A DNA stretch of 29,792 bases from Gracilaria vermiculophylla (Eukaryota; Rhodophyta; Florideophyceae; Gracilariales; Gracilariaceae). The stretch is taken from the NCBI GenBank assembly GCA_019155205.2, contig JAHNZQ020000277.1, positions 1,167,146 to 1,196,937 on the forward strand. The letters run 5' to 3'. A program made the translations under genes and the position numbers. Positions 1 through 8,819 of this stretch are shown piece after piece. The stretch's first letter is position 1. Each line of letters opens with the position of its first letter. Under the pieces are notes generated by a model, which worked only from the letters and a program-made list of their open reading frames with translations, did no database searches and had not been told where the DNA came from.

Positions 1-677
1 AGGTGCTCCCGTTTCCCTACGGCAGTATCCTTTCCTCCTCTGGCGTAAGGGGTGGCAGTATCCTTTCCTTCTCTGCCCGGGGTCACCTTAGGTGTAGATA
101 GAGGGAACCTCTCCTGTACGGATGAATGACTTTGAAACGCCGCTGCGGGGAGCAGCTGCGCGGTTTGGGAGCGAACCTCCGCACGGATAACATCTGAGAT
201 CACCTCAAGGAAGGGGTCCGAATCCAGCAAAGCATCCACAGCACGGTGAGCGCTCTCCGTTGCGATATCCTCCACAAGGGCGTGGCGGCGCGCTCCGAAG
301 TGGGCTTCCACACCTGCAGGAATTCTTTCGACTAGCTCCTGTGAGAGCCAATCCGTAAGGCGCGGGGCCAGGGACTCCAAGAGGGTGTTAGCCTCCGGGT
401 GTTCCCGTCCCTGCAACTCCTGAGGTGGCGGCTGCGATGCCGTGTGCGGTTCTTCAACCTCCACGTCGGCGTTCTCCAGAGAGGCTGCGGGTGCGTCCGC
501 GTGCCTCCGATCATGCATTCTCCTAAGGCGAGTCCTGAAACGCTCCACAGAGGAGCCAGGATTCCGAAGGAGACTTTCAGGGTCCTCCAGTGTGGCGGCC
601 ATCTCCTGGGGAGCGCTGCGCGTGCTGCGCCCACCGACGGAGCCGGTTGCCTGAGGATCCTGTAGGGGGGTTTCCAT
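1..677 (-). CDS. Hypothetical protein, C-terminus beyond the window edge
   Basis: Read on the minus strand from the ATG at 677-675, the frame stays open for about 225 codons to the window edge, so the C-terminus is missing. The product is not recognised. It is acidic and hydrophilic at first (Glu- and Pro-rich around residues 60-85). It then has a long stretch likely to be helical, including TDWLSQELVERIPAG and ALLDSDPFLEVISDVIR. Near the edge it contains an 11-residue imperfect duplication around the word KDTA. The frame stays open upstream of this ATG for about 15 codons and then meets a stop near a GGTAAT that might be an intron border, so the true start is uncertain. It lies beside the inverted repeat at 857-1910. 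A transposon-encoded, gag-like or accessory protein is possible, but no diagnostic motif is visible. Confidence 0.45.
   Translation of the reverse strand, partial: METPLQDPQATGSVGGRSTRSAPQEMAATLEDPESLLRNPGSSVERFRTRLRRMHDRRHADAPAASLENADVEVEEPHTASQPPPQELQGREHPEANTLLESLAPRLTDWLSQELVERIPAGVEAHFGARRHALVEDIATESAHRAVDALLDSDPFLEVISDVIRAEVRSQTAQLLPAAAFQSHSSVQERFPLSTPKVTPGREGKDTATPYARGGKDTAVGKREH
21..86. repeat. Two-copy 33-bp direct repeat
   Basis: Two imperfect copies of a 33-bp unit beginning GGCAGTATCCTTTCC start at 21 and 54. Thirty-three is a multiple of three, so the duplication is in frame with the minus-strand open frame and encodes repeated KDTA. Confidence 0.75.
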
Positions 678-856
678 GGGATTTTCTGAGGGAACCACAG
701 AGGAGTAGGTCGGGGGTGATTTGCTTCCACTTCCGGATTACCTTAAGGAAGAATTCCACTGTTGGGGGTGGGTCGTTGCAAACTAGAAACATGGTTCTGC
801 TGCGACTTGTGCGAATCCTTTAGGAACTGTGGCCTTTCTAAGTCGGGAGATCAGTT

Positions 857-1910
857 GTGGTACTGTCAGCCCTCCTGTCGAGGTAGTAAAGCACGACGTC
901 CGTTAGGAGGTTTTAGTGACTCCAAAGGCCCGTATTCCTAAAGTTGGTCTCCGGTATCCGCTGTCGCGAGCCGGGGTAATTCTGAAAGGGATCCGCAAAC
1001 ACCAAGCGGAGGGGAAGGTTCACTGGGCGGACAATGCTTCTACAGGTGCTGCTATGATGCGACCTCGGGATCGGCGGCTTAGAAACCTGCGTAGATCGAC
1101 AAGAGACCTCAACCGGAAAAGTATAAGAAGACTCAAGGGTGCTTGTCTTTACTTCCCCAGAGGTGGAGCTCAACCGGCAGATTAAATATCAAGCCAGGAG
1201 CCCGCCTCAGCAGGTCTCGCTACTGTACTAATTACCTGCATAAATTATCTAAAATAAATAATAATTCTACCGTGCCTCCAGATTACTGTAGCGCACGCGG
1301 GCGGGATTATCCACCACGGGGCCCAGGTAATAAAATACAAGCCCTCCTTAGGAATATTATACCTTAAGGCCAAACCACCCTACTTCCGTAGGAGCCACTG
1401 TACTACACTAACGGACGTTGTGCTTTACTACCTTGACAGGAGGGGTGAAAGTACCACAATCTCGCCCACGTGCGCTACAGTATCCTTGAGGCACGGTAGA
1501 ATTATTATTTATTTTAGTTAAGTTATGCAGGTATTCAGTACAGTAGCGAGACCTGCCGAGGCGGGCTCCCGGCTTGATACTTAATCTGCAGGTTGAGCTC
1601 CACCTCTGTGGAAGTAAAGACAAGCACCCTTGAGTCTTCTTCTACTTATCCGGTTAGAGTCTCTCGTCGATCAACGCAGGTTTCTAAGCTGCCAATCCCC
1701 AGGTTGCATCATAGCAGCCCCTGTAGGAGCATTATCCGCCCAGTGAACCTCTCCCTCCGCTTGGTGGCTGCGAATCCCCTTTCAGAATTCCCCCTGCTCG
1801 TGACAGCGGATACCGGAGATCACCTTTAGGAATACGCGCCTCTGGAGTCAACAAAAACTCCGAACGGACGTTATGTTTTACTACCTCAAGAGGAGCGCTG
1901 ACAGTACCAC
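857..1910. repeat. Large imperfect inverted repeat, fold-back or two opposed repeat copies
   Basis: The left arm (about 857-1307) and the right arm (about 1459-1910, reversed) match along their whole length with scattered substitutions and small indels. By eye they are well over 80% identical. Both begin at the outside with GTGGTACTGTCAG and both end inward with TGTAGCGCACG. The spacer (about 1308-1458) contains a third copy of the outer 50-bp end. Short frames in each arm translate to clearly related peptides (for example MSLLPQRWSST in both). This shows homology of the arms rather than coding function, since they have no recognisable domain. The element may be a fold-back transposon, or two copies of one repeat inserted in opposite orientation. 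Confidence 0.85.
1408..1459 (-). repeat. Third copy of the element end
   Basis: About 52 bp, including ACGGACGTTGTGCTTTACTA, match the outer end of both arms (the reverse complement of about 857-907, and directly about 1861-1910). It lies in the same orientation as the right-hand end. The right arm therefore has an element end on each side, and the left arm is followed by one. This fits a tandem or nested insertion. Confidence 0.75.
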
Positions 1911-1911
1911 A

Positions 1912-2397
1912 GTGATAATATTTATAGCAATCTGGTCCGTCTAATTTGAACTTCTTCTAATCTGGGAATATAACATCTTTCCATTCATTTTTCCAGCAAG
2001 CCGTTTGAGCACACCATGCAACGCAATTTGCTTTATGGTGGTCCCAAAAAACGAGTGTTTTTTTCATCTTTACGAATCGATATAAATTTGTTTGTTTGAT
2101 TGCTTGCCATACTGTTGATTTTGGGACTTTTTTAGACAATGGGTTTGCAATTTTCGTGCATGACGCACTTTCTCGCGATAGTTCGCGCTTTATACGACTC
2201 TCAACAGCTGGTTTCAGAAGTTTGGGGCGTCCAGTGGAACGTTTAAATCCATATTTTGTCGGATTTGATAAAAAAGATGCTACAGCATGACGCGAACGGC
2301 CGAGTTTTCTAGCAATATTGAACATGTTGTGTCCTTATGCTTTATATTTAAGGATTCGGTGCTGTTCTGAACGCGAAAGAGGACTTCCTCGTGCTAT
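1912..2397 (-). pseudogene. Tc1/mariner-type transposase, decayed and truncated
   Basis: Read on the minus strand, this matches the N-terminal half of Tc1/mariner transposases. It has a helix-turn-helix (IARKLGRSRHAVASFL), the linker GRPK, a second DNA-binding region (KSTVWQAIKQT) and the start of the catalytic domain (WKDVIFPD, then KKFKLDGPD). It is broken three times: ATA stands where the start codon is expected (2397-2395), there is a TAA within the first helix-turn-helix (2337-2335), and a TAG at 1959-1957 stands where the family has Glu in the SDE/KKF motif. The match ends at about 1912, exactly where the inverted repeat begins. The remaining catalytic Asp/Glu region is missing. This is a dead fragment. 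Confidence 0.85.
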
Positions 2398-2510
2398 AAC
2401 TGAGGGATACTACGGAATGTCCTATACTTTTGAAAAGTGGTTTTGATGGTATTAACGAAGGAAGGTGACTACAGTAGGCAACAATCCATATTTTGGCGCG
2501 CTTTTGCAGT

Positions 2511-2536
2511 GTCCTATATTTTTGAAACGCACTGTA
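2511..2536 (-). mobile_element. Terminal inverted repeat of the Tc1/mariner element with TA target
   Basis: On the minus strand the sequence starts TA and then CAGTGCGTTTCAAAAATATA, the usual look of a Tc1/mariner terminus abutting its TA target site. It lies about 115 bp upstream of the pseudogene start, where the 5' end of the element is expected. A weaker copy of the same motif (GTCCTATACTTTTGAAAAG) lies at 2419-2440, as subterminal repeats do. The opposite end of the element is absent. Confidence 0.65.
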
Positions 2537-3226
2537 CTTCAGGCACTCCAATCACTAGACGTGTTGGGAGAAGACATAAGGCACGGACATCTTCTTTGGC
2601 GCTTGTTCTGTCGTCCTTGCAAGAGCGATTAGGGATACCGTGTTGTGGAGAGGTCATGTTCTAACAACAGGAATAGCTGTGCTTGTACAAGTGTTCTTAT
2701 CACCAATCAAAACAACATGGGGTTTCATGACTTCTTCAACCACTTTTGCAATGTTTGAATGTGATTCACTGTTTATGATTTACATTTCCGTGGAGCACCG
2801 GACAGGATTTCAAGGAGGGGATCCATGATCGTGCGGTATCTGTAACAGACTATTCAATGTAGTATGGGTTCCTCAACAGTAACAGTGTATGCGGAATCGT
2901 TTTGGTACAGATCACTCCAAGTCGAAGTCTGCCAGTATCTGAAAGCAAGCACCAGCCAACTATCCTGGCTCTCCAATCATGGAGGGGGATCAAATTGAAA
3001 GAGGTATCTTTGAATTACACCGTCTTGACTTGACGTTGGTCTACGCATGCAGGATCCTGCCTTCAAAAAAATATATAGCGAATAGAAATCCCCAGTCTGT
3101 GCTCTTTGAGAAAATGGTATGTTATGAACCAATCGTTCGCCGTGGCAGAAATGAGTGAAAGAGTATTGTGCAGGCATTTTCACGACCACTAAGGGTCATG
3201 TATGTAGACAATAATGATGAAGAAGA
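2537..3226. other. Intergenic region with no recognised gene
   Basis: Only short frames are present and none has a recognisable domain. It contains an A-rich stretch with AAAAAAATATATAG near 3065-3080. It is the presumed upstream region of the nucleoside hydrolase. Confidence 0.5.
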
Positions 3227-4540
3227 ATGGTCATGGATCGATGTGAATATCGACGACTTTGGTCTCTAATCTGCTTGAGCCTTTTCTGTCTCACTCTGTT
3301 CATTTTCTCCGCTGTATTTCCTTCATTAAGGCCCTGGTCTCCAGCAACTACCCTTTGCGAATGGATTCAACCACTTCACCCTGCGAAACGAGCGACTATT
3401 CGTCTTCGAAATGCCCGAAACGTTGTAGTGTTTACTGACGGCACAAATTTTGATGATGTTGTTGCCCTTTTGTTTCTGGCCAAGTCTAAACTTTGCAACC
3501 TGGTAGCAATCTATATTACTGGAAATGGCTGGGCTAGCCCAGGTGCCTCAATCCGTCATTTTTTCAATATTCTAACCATGATGGGGTCTCAATATGCATC
3601 GATTCCAATTTTTGTTGGTTCATATTATGCTCTGATGGACCAGATCAACTCAACTGCAAATGATATGCATATGAAACAAAGCTACAGGAGTTATATACCG
3701 TTTGGTCCTGGTGGTATTCTTTACTCCGACGTGATGTTTGGCATGGCACATTTCTTACCACAAGGAAAAAATGCCTACGATATTCGCAAAACACCAGATA
3801 CTGATCACGCATCGATTTCAGCTTTGTTTAGGCTCCTGAAAAGTACTAAAGCGGCGGGAAAAGTGACATTTTTGAGCATTGGAACGTTGACACCTTTCGC
3901 ACTAATGTTTTCAAAGCGACACATCCGAGAAGTTAGACCATTGTTGCGACGAGTTGATGGCTTGTACATCATGGGTGGAGCAGTTGATGTGAATGGCAAC
4001 ATCTTTAGTTCTCCCACAAACAAAAAAGCAGAGTTTAATGTATTTGCGGACCCTGATGGAGCCGAAATAGCTTTGATGGACATAAGCAAGCTTGTAGACA
4101 TTACCCTTGTACCTCTGGACGCAATCCAGGATGTCTCACTGACGGAATCATTGCTGTTTACATTACTCACAGAACCGCAGACACCAGAGGCGCAACTCGT
4201 TGGACACATGATGAACAACTTACGTGATACGTGGTTTGCACCTGATATGTTTTTTCAAACAGCTTTTCTATGGGATCCCACTGCTGCCATGACCATGCTT
4301 TATCCGAACGTCATAACCGAGAAGAGAAAACGTATGGTTCGAGTTGTTGTGGAGGAGGGAGTAGATGGACCACATCAAGGGTGGACAAAGCCATGCACGC
4401 CAGCGGAAATTCTTTATGAGACTTGTGCAGACATCGAGGTCATCGATGGGCTAAATGGAGAACTTGTTCGCCACATCCTTGTTGAAACTCTACAGCAAAA
4501 AGAGAACTCTGCGGAACGGCCCCTGGTGTGCTTAGACTAA
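3227..4540 (+). CDS. Inosine/uridine-preferring nucleoside hydrolase, plant NSH3-like
   Basis: This 437-residue protein is a calcium-dependent N-ribohydrolase that would split nucleosides into base and ribose. Residues about 12-31 form a hydrophobic signal anchor, so it is probably secreted or faces the lumen, as known for plant NSH3. The metal-binding N-terminal motif is seen as FTDGTNFDD (D71, D76, D77). The spacing is one residue longer than the canonical DxDPGxDD. MGGAVDV (from residue 249) and EFNVFADPDGAE (from residue 269) are the family's substrate and metal blocks. VPLDA and FLWDP (D350) follow. Trp replaces the His of bacterial enzymes before that Asp, as in plant NSH3-type proteins. 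The frame is uninterrupted. Family assignment is firm; substrate is inferred. Confidence 0.9.
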   Translation: MVMDRCEYRRLWSLICLSLFCLTLFIFSAVFPSLRPWSPATTLCEWIQPLHPAKRATIRLRNARNVVVFTDGTNFDDVVALLFLAKSKLCNLVAIYITGNGWASPGASIRHFFNILTMMGSQYASIPIFVGSYYALMDQINSTANDMHMKQSYRSYIPFGPGGILYSDVMFGMAHFLPQGKNAYDIRKTPDTDHASISALFRLLKSTKAAGKVTFLSIGTLTPFALMFSKRHIREVRPLLRRVDGLYIMGGAVDVNGNIFSSPTNKKAEFNVFADPDGAEIALMDISKLVDITLVPLDAIQDVSLTESLLFTLLTEPQTPEAQLVGHMMNNLRDTWFAPDMFFQTAFLWDPTAAMTMLYPNVITEKRKRMVRVVVEEGVDGPHQGWTKPCTPAEILYETCADIEVIDGLNGELVRHILVETLQQKENSAERPLVCLD

Positions 4541-5293
4541 TAGAAACGAAAGAACTTTTCTATCATGAAGGAAAGGAGTTTTTACCGACGGGCGAATTCA
4601 AGGGGCATTAACGGCTTTTTGATCGTGAAGCATTGAGGCCGAAGACTGTTACAGTATAAGCTGAAGACGGGCGAAAGATGTTCCGGCGTTCCGCGATCTA
4701 GTTATACGAGCAATTGAAAACCACTGGTTGAATGAATGCACGAGACTATCGTCGCACTGAAGCAGAATTGACGCTTAAGATGAAGATTGCTCGGTCTCAA
4801 CGCTTAGCTCAAGTCGAATATGTACATTAGAGAAAGACTCCTGCACTTTCTTTGTCGAGTGGTTTCCTTCGAGATTCGTATAGGTACAGCTACAGGATCG
4901 GTACCCTCTTCGCTAAGCCTTAAAGACGCTAGCTAGCCAGTAGTGCGTTATGATCTTGGTTTAGGTACCGTTCTGGCGCGGCAAAAACATAACTCGGGAG
5001 GGTTAGCTCGGCAGCCAGGGTGCAGGCTGTGCTTCCAGGAGACACGGAGAAAACTGAAACATAGCACTGGCACTGGCGGCGGATTTGGCGAAACGCGCCG
5101 TGAAAAATATGATTTGCGTGCATAATTTGCTCGAATAGCAACCCTTTGTGTCGCGATAGATATCTGCTCTCGTGCACATGATTGTTTCTCAGTGAGGTCA
5201 AAAAGTGTTCCACACTCCAAGCACCTCAAGCAACACCCTTCTTGTTGGGCAGTACTCCAGCGTTTACCAGTTGGCTCTTTTAAACCTACAGAA
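4541..5293. other. Intergenic region with no recognised gene
   Basis: This is the 3' flank of the nucleoside hydrolase and the upstream region of the next gene. Only short frames on both strands are present, without domains. The frame of the following gene extends back to a GTG at 5192 but has no ATG there. Confidence 0.5.
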
Positions 5294-6274
5294 ATGCTAA
5301 ATTTCATCGTTCCGGCACCATTCTATGTTCGTCCTTCTGTGACAGTGAGCAAATGTAGTTTGGATGGTAATCACGGGCCTTCCAAGGACTTGTCGGCCAT
5401 CGATAAGCAATACTTGGAGAAAGTTCGAGCTCGGTTTTCGAAACGTCGTCGTATTGCAAACGCAGGACTGAATGAAGGGTCACCGGATATTGGTGATGAA
5501 GACGTTTCTATGACGGCAAATCTTCCAGATGATATGGATGAGATGGACGACATAATTTTTGACCGTGCTCCTAACAACGCCAACCAAGTCAAATTATTCG
5601 GCGCGTGGCTAGATGATGCCATTGCTGGACGCAAAGCGAGAAAGAATTTGATGCCTACTGATGCTGCAGTGGCTGGTTCTGATCAGGTTGATGCTTCTGT
5701 TGAGTCCCACAAGAAACCTTCCTTGTCGGCAGAGGACGCCGTGGAACAAAGCAGCATCATCTTTGCAGACGGAATGACGCTGTTTAACAAGGGGTTGTAC
5801 CAGCAAGCAAATCCCGTGTTTGCCGAAGCCGTCAGCGTGGTAGGGCGAGGCAGTCGATTAGGAGGTCAGTACCAACTATGGCACGCACAGTCCCTTGATG
5901 CAGCCGGAGAAAAACTTTCAGCAGCAAAGCTACTAGAGCAACTTCGCATGCACGCTGATGCTGATGTGCGAAAAGTATCCCGTGAGCTGCATTTCATTAT
6001 GACAGCTCCGGTGCTGGAGCTTGAACCAGGTACCTTTCTAGAGATACCCAGCATTGATGATGAGCCCTGTCCGAAGGCGTCTGCCATCTTGGCCACGAAC
6101 TTTGGTCCTGTGAAAACTGCTCGAGTCGACAAAAAGCCAGAGCCTTACAGCCTACAATGGTACATGGAAAAGGACAGACCTCCAAAAGCTACTGCCGACA
6201 ACTCTGCATTAGAAGCTGCATTTGTTATTATCGCAATCTTTGGTACTTTGGCTTTCATGTATGCGTCATCTTGA
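5294..6274 (+). CDS. Plastid-type tail-anchored protein with a TPR-like segment
   Basis: The first ATG in the frame is at 5294, giving 326 residues. The earlier frame opening at 5192 is a GTG. The N-terminus MLNFIVPAPFYVRPSVT is hydroxylated, lacks acidic residues and has an early Phe, like a plastid transit peptide. Residues about 60-100 are acidic. Residues about 160-230 look like a helical TPR-type hairpin (ADGMTLFNKGLYQQANPVF, then YQLWHAQSLDAAGEKLSAA). Near the C-terminus comes a motif EPYSLQWYMEKDRPP, then one membrane span (about residues 305-322) and a very short tail. This arrangement is seen in uncharacterised plastid proteins of plants and algae. Function is unknown; a thylakoid or envelope anchored scaffold is inference. 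Confidence 0.7.
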   Translation: MLNFIVPAPFYVRPSVTVSKCSLDGNHGPSKDLSAIDKQYLEKVRARFSKRRRIANAGLNEGSPDIGDEDVSMTANLPDDMDEMDDIIFDRAPNNANQVKLFGAWLDDAIAGRKARKNLMPTDAAVAGSDQVDASVESHKKPSLSAEDAVEQSSIIFADGMTLFNKGLYQQANPVFAEAVSVVGRGSRLGGQYQLWHAQSLDAAGEKLSAAKLLEQLRMHADADVRKVSRELHFIMTAPVLELEPGTFLEIPSIDDEPCPKASAILATNFGPVKTARVDKKPEPYSLQWYMEKDRPPKATADNSALEAAFVIIAIFGTLAFMYASS

Positions 6275-7390
6275 TATCCAATATGCAACGACCAAAAGAA
6301 CATCAGAGTTCCGGTCACGGTTCCGTTAATTGTTATTCTTAGGGATGGATTAGCCATGTTCTTTCTACGAGACATCAATGTAATATAGTACCTCTGACCG
6401 AAAACTATGTTCTTTTTCCTTCAACGAGTGGCTAAGTATTGAAGCCGCCACCTGATGGAATGCTGCTCTGAGAGCCTGCTCTCAAGCTTCCACATACTTT
6501 GTTAGTTATTCACGCACCTTTCCAATATGAAGGCATTGTGCTTGACTGCAAGTCTGAAAAATGGTGAACATACGTTTGCATTCTTACAAAAAAAAACATC
6601 CCCAGTTTAGTCTTTTATAAGTGCTCGAAACCCTCAATGGGTGTGAACACGAGAAGGTGAGAATGTCGGTTAGGCGTGTGTTCGTAGCTTCTGATAGCCC
6701 ATGCTTGCCTTTGATGGTCTGTTGCATTTTGGATTCAGTGCGGTGGTAGAGGTGGCGCGATAGAGATTGCTATTGATGACAATTGCCAATGTTTGATGAA
6801 CAGCATAGTGCAAGCGGATTGAAAATGGACCACACTTTACGATCTACCGAATCGTAATTTAGAGGTACATGGAAAGGATTTTCGGCTTTGAGAGATGCAA
6901 TGAGCATCGCCTAAATGCGCCGCACGACGAGGGCAGGGGTAGGAGTGCTTTTGCGAATTGAGGTCTGCGAGCTACAACACGCAGATCTTAGCAGTAGAAA
7001 CACTGTATATGTGAGGTGAAGAGAAAAGTACGCTAATTTATCCATCGTTCGTTAACTGTGCGTATATGGTGGCTTGAGCCATCATGAACCATTAGAAAGC
7101 TATGCGAATGAGGACGAAGGTTTTCTAACAGTCGCGATAGATATTTTTGTATGGACTCATGGGCCGCCGAGAAATACGAACTGGAGATTCATTAATGTAC
7201 TTTGCCACAGATAAAAGTAGGACACCAAGGTAGATAGTTCAAACAAAGATATGAACACATGGGACGCGTCGGTGCACCGTACATAGAAGCAGCAATGGAT
7301 TTTGGTATTGGACATGAAGAAAGTCAATCTACATGTTTGGCGAACAAAAGATGACGACTCGTGAAACGCTTCGATTTACGGTACTACCGG
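6275..7390. other. Intergenic region, convergent 3' flanks
   Basis: The region lies between the plus-strand plastid-type gene and the minus-strand RPL27A. I see no long frame, no tRNA B-box pattern and no obvious repeat. A run of A lies near 6588-6597. Confidence 0.5.
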
Positions 7391-8253
7391 TTACGCAGTA
7401 AGAATGCAAGCTCCACCGGTAGCTCTGATCTTCTGCTCAGCACTCTTTGAAAAGAACTTTGCCTTGACAATAATGGGTTGATCGGGTAGTCTTCCCTTTC
7501 CCAGAACCTTGAAAAAACCTTGTTCTGTTACATCGAGCACCGGGGCATTTTCTTTGTCGCCCTTGTATTTGACACGAATGTCGTCGGGTACCAGTGTCCA
7601 AATCTTGTCAAGGTTGATTGTGGGACAGTAATATTTGTTATTGGTTTTGTGGAAATACCTCATACCGACCTTACCGAAGTAACCGGGATGGTACTTGTCG
7701 AAATTGATTCGGTGATGATGCTGGCCACCCGCGTTACCACGTCCACCGGCTGTTTAAATACAACAAGTATGAAAAATCGACGATTAGTCTTAGAGATTAA
7801 ACAATTGACAGATTAGAACAAAACGAAGCTGTGGAGAGTAACGTACGATGCTTGCGATGTTTTCCCTATGAGCATCGAACATGCGATGCGGCGTGAAAGG
7901 ACAATACACCGGGCGCCAGAAAACACAGCTAAGCGGTCAGGATCACGTCAAATGTTTGGGATTCGCCTAATGGGACGTGCTGCGTATGGGTTTCCGTGCA
8001 CGCTTAAGATGCCCACCGCCCTGTCATCAATTGCGGTCGAGCTACTTACAATACGGCCATGCCCAGCTGAAACATGTCCACGCTTCTTTCGGTTGTGGTG
8101 AAAACGGGTCGGCTATAAAAGGCGCACGCACGCAGACAATCGGATTGATAAGGCATGAAGCCATGCGGAAAGGTCATTTAGTTAGACACACGAAAGCACG
8201 GGCAGAGGCGCAATCACATTTACAGGCGGAATCGAAAAGTCGTAACGAACCAT
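7391..8253 (-). CDS. RPL27A: Cytosolic 60S ribosomal protein uL15 (L27a), four exons
   Basis: Joining four exons on the minus strand gives 147 residues, the normal length of eukaryotic L27a. Exon 1 is only the ATG (8253-8251), followed by GTTCGT. Exon 2 (8112-8050) encodes [20 protein letters not shown] and one Ile, and ends at GTAAGT. Exon 3 (7865-7847) is a 19-nt microexon encoding GKHRKH plus one base, ending at GTACGT. Exon 4 (7749-7391) runs from [15 protein letters not shown] to the stop. The acceptors are TATAG, CATAG and AACAG. The joined reading matches the conserved uL15 family without gaps. The protein sits in the large subunit near the exit-tunnel side. An intron directly after the start codon is common in ribosomal protein genes. 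Exon 1 is the least certain part. Confidence 0.93.
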
Positions 8254-8819
8254 ATTGCGGTAGGGAAGAGGGAGACGAAGCGATTACAGATAATATGTGA
8301 TTGCTTCACCGCGGAGGAGAGGAGGAATAGCTTCAATGCTTCTCGAAGACGGGGGATAGGGTCGAATTGCCTTCGCCACGATTCGTCGCGGGGAGGACGA
8401 CGGCGGAGTGGTTTTGCAATTCCCAACAAAATCTGAAATATTTTCAGCTTTGCAGATATCCCTTGAAAAGGGCCGAAGTGGTTCAAAAAATAGATCTCAA
8501 CGTGGTACACGTGTGCGGGCTCAATGCCAAACGAGCCAATCACATGCTTCGACTTCTGCAGCGAGCCCGTCGTCGTCGCCGCGACGGCAAGCCCAATACA
8601 GTAGCAGAGAACACGTCGCATGCCTACGAGACATCCATAACCTGTCCGCATCGTGCGCACGTACTTGGGCATTAGCGGCTGTCTGATTGCTGCACAAGGG
8701 CGCTACTTCTGCAGGACGCGCCATTGTTGAGGCTTTCAATGCTAAAGGCGAGGCAAACTAGTTGAGGAGCTCTTCCTCCCCATTATATCTTCATTAACTA
8801 TCTCCTTTACATCGCCACG
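8254..8819. promoter_or_regulatory. Divergent upstream region of RPL27A and the PPR-like gene
   Basis: These 566 bp separate two divergent starts and must hold both promoters. A minus-strand frame (8672-8220) crosses RPL27A exon 1, has no domain and is treated as chance. No clear TATA box is placed consistently for either gene. Confidence 0.45.

Noticed and set aside
332..730. 132-codon minus-strand frame
   Set aside because: It overlaps the longer uninterrupted frame 677-1 in another phase and has a Trp/Arg/Pro-rich composition typical of an out-of-phase reading.
916..1185. Plus-strand frame in the left arm with a faint histone H2A-like stretch (VGLRYPLSRAGVILK)
   Set aside because: Only about 15 residues resemble H2A, the rest does not follow the histone fold, the matching frame in the right arm is broken by a stop, and the opening codon is not ATG.
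2437..2828. Two short plus-strand frames beyond the Tc1/mariner terminus
   Set aside because: The first crosses the transposon terminus, and neither has a domain or family-like composition.
6275..7390. Search for tRNA or snoRNA genes in this and the other gene-free regions
   Set aside because: No pair of A-box and B-box-like words at tRNA spacing and no convincing C/D box pair was seen by eye. A covariance-model scan would be decisive.
8112..8121. TATAAAAG-like word on the plus strand
   Set aside because: It lies at the end of RPL27A intron 1 and forms part of the acceptor on the minus strand. No plus-strand gene starts nearby.
8220..8672. 150-codon minus-strand frame upstream of RPL27A
   Set aside because: It overlaps RPL27A exon 1 and its leader, shows no domain, and is explained as chance.
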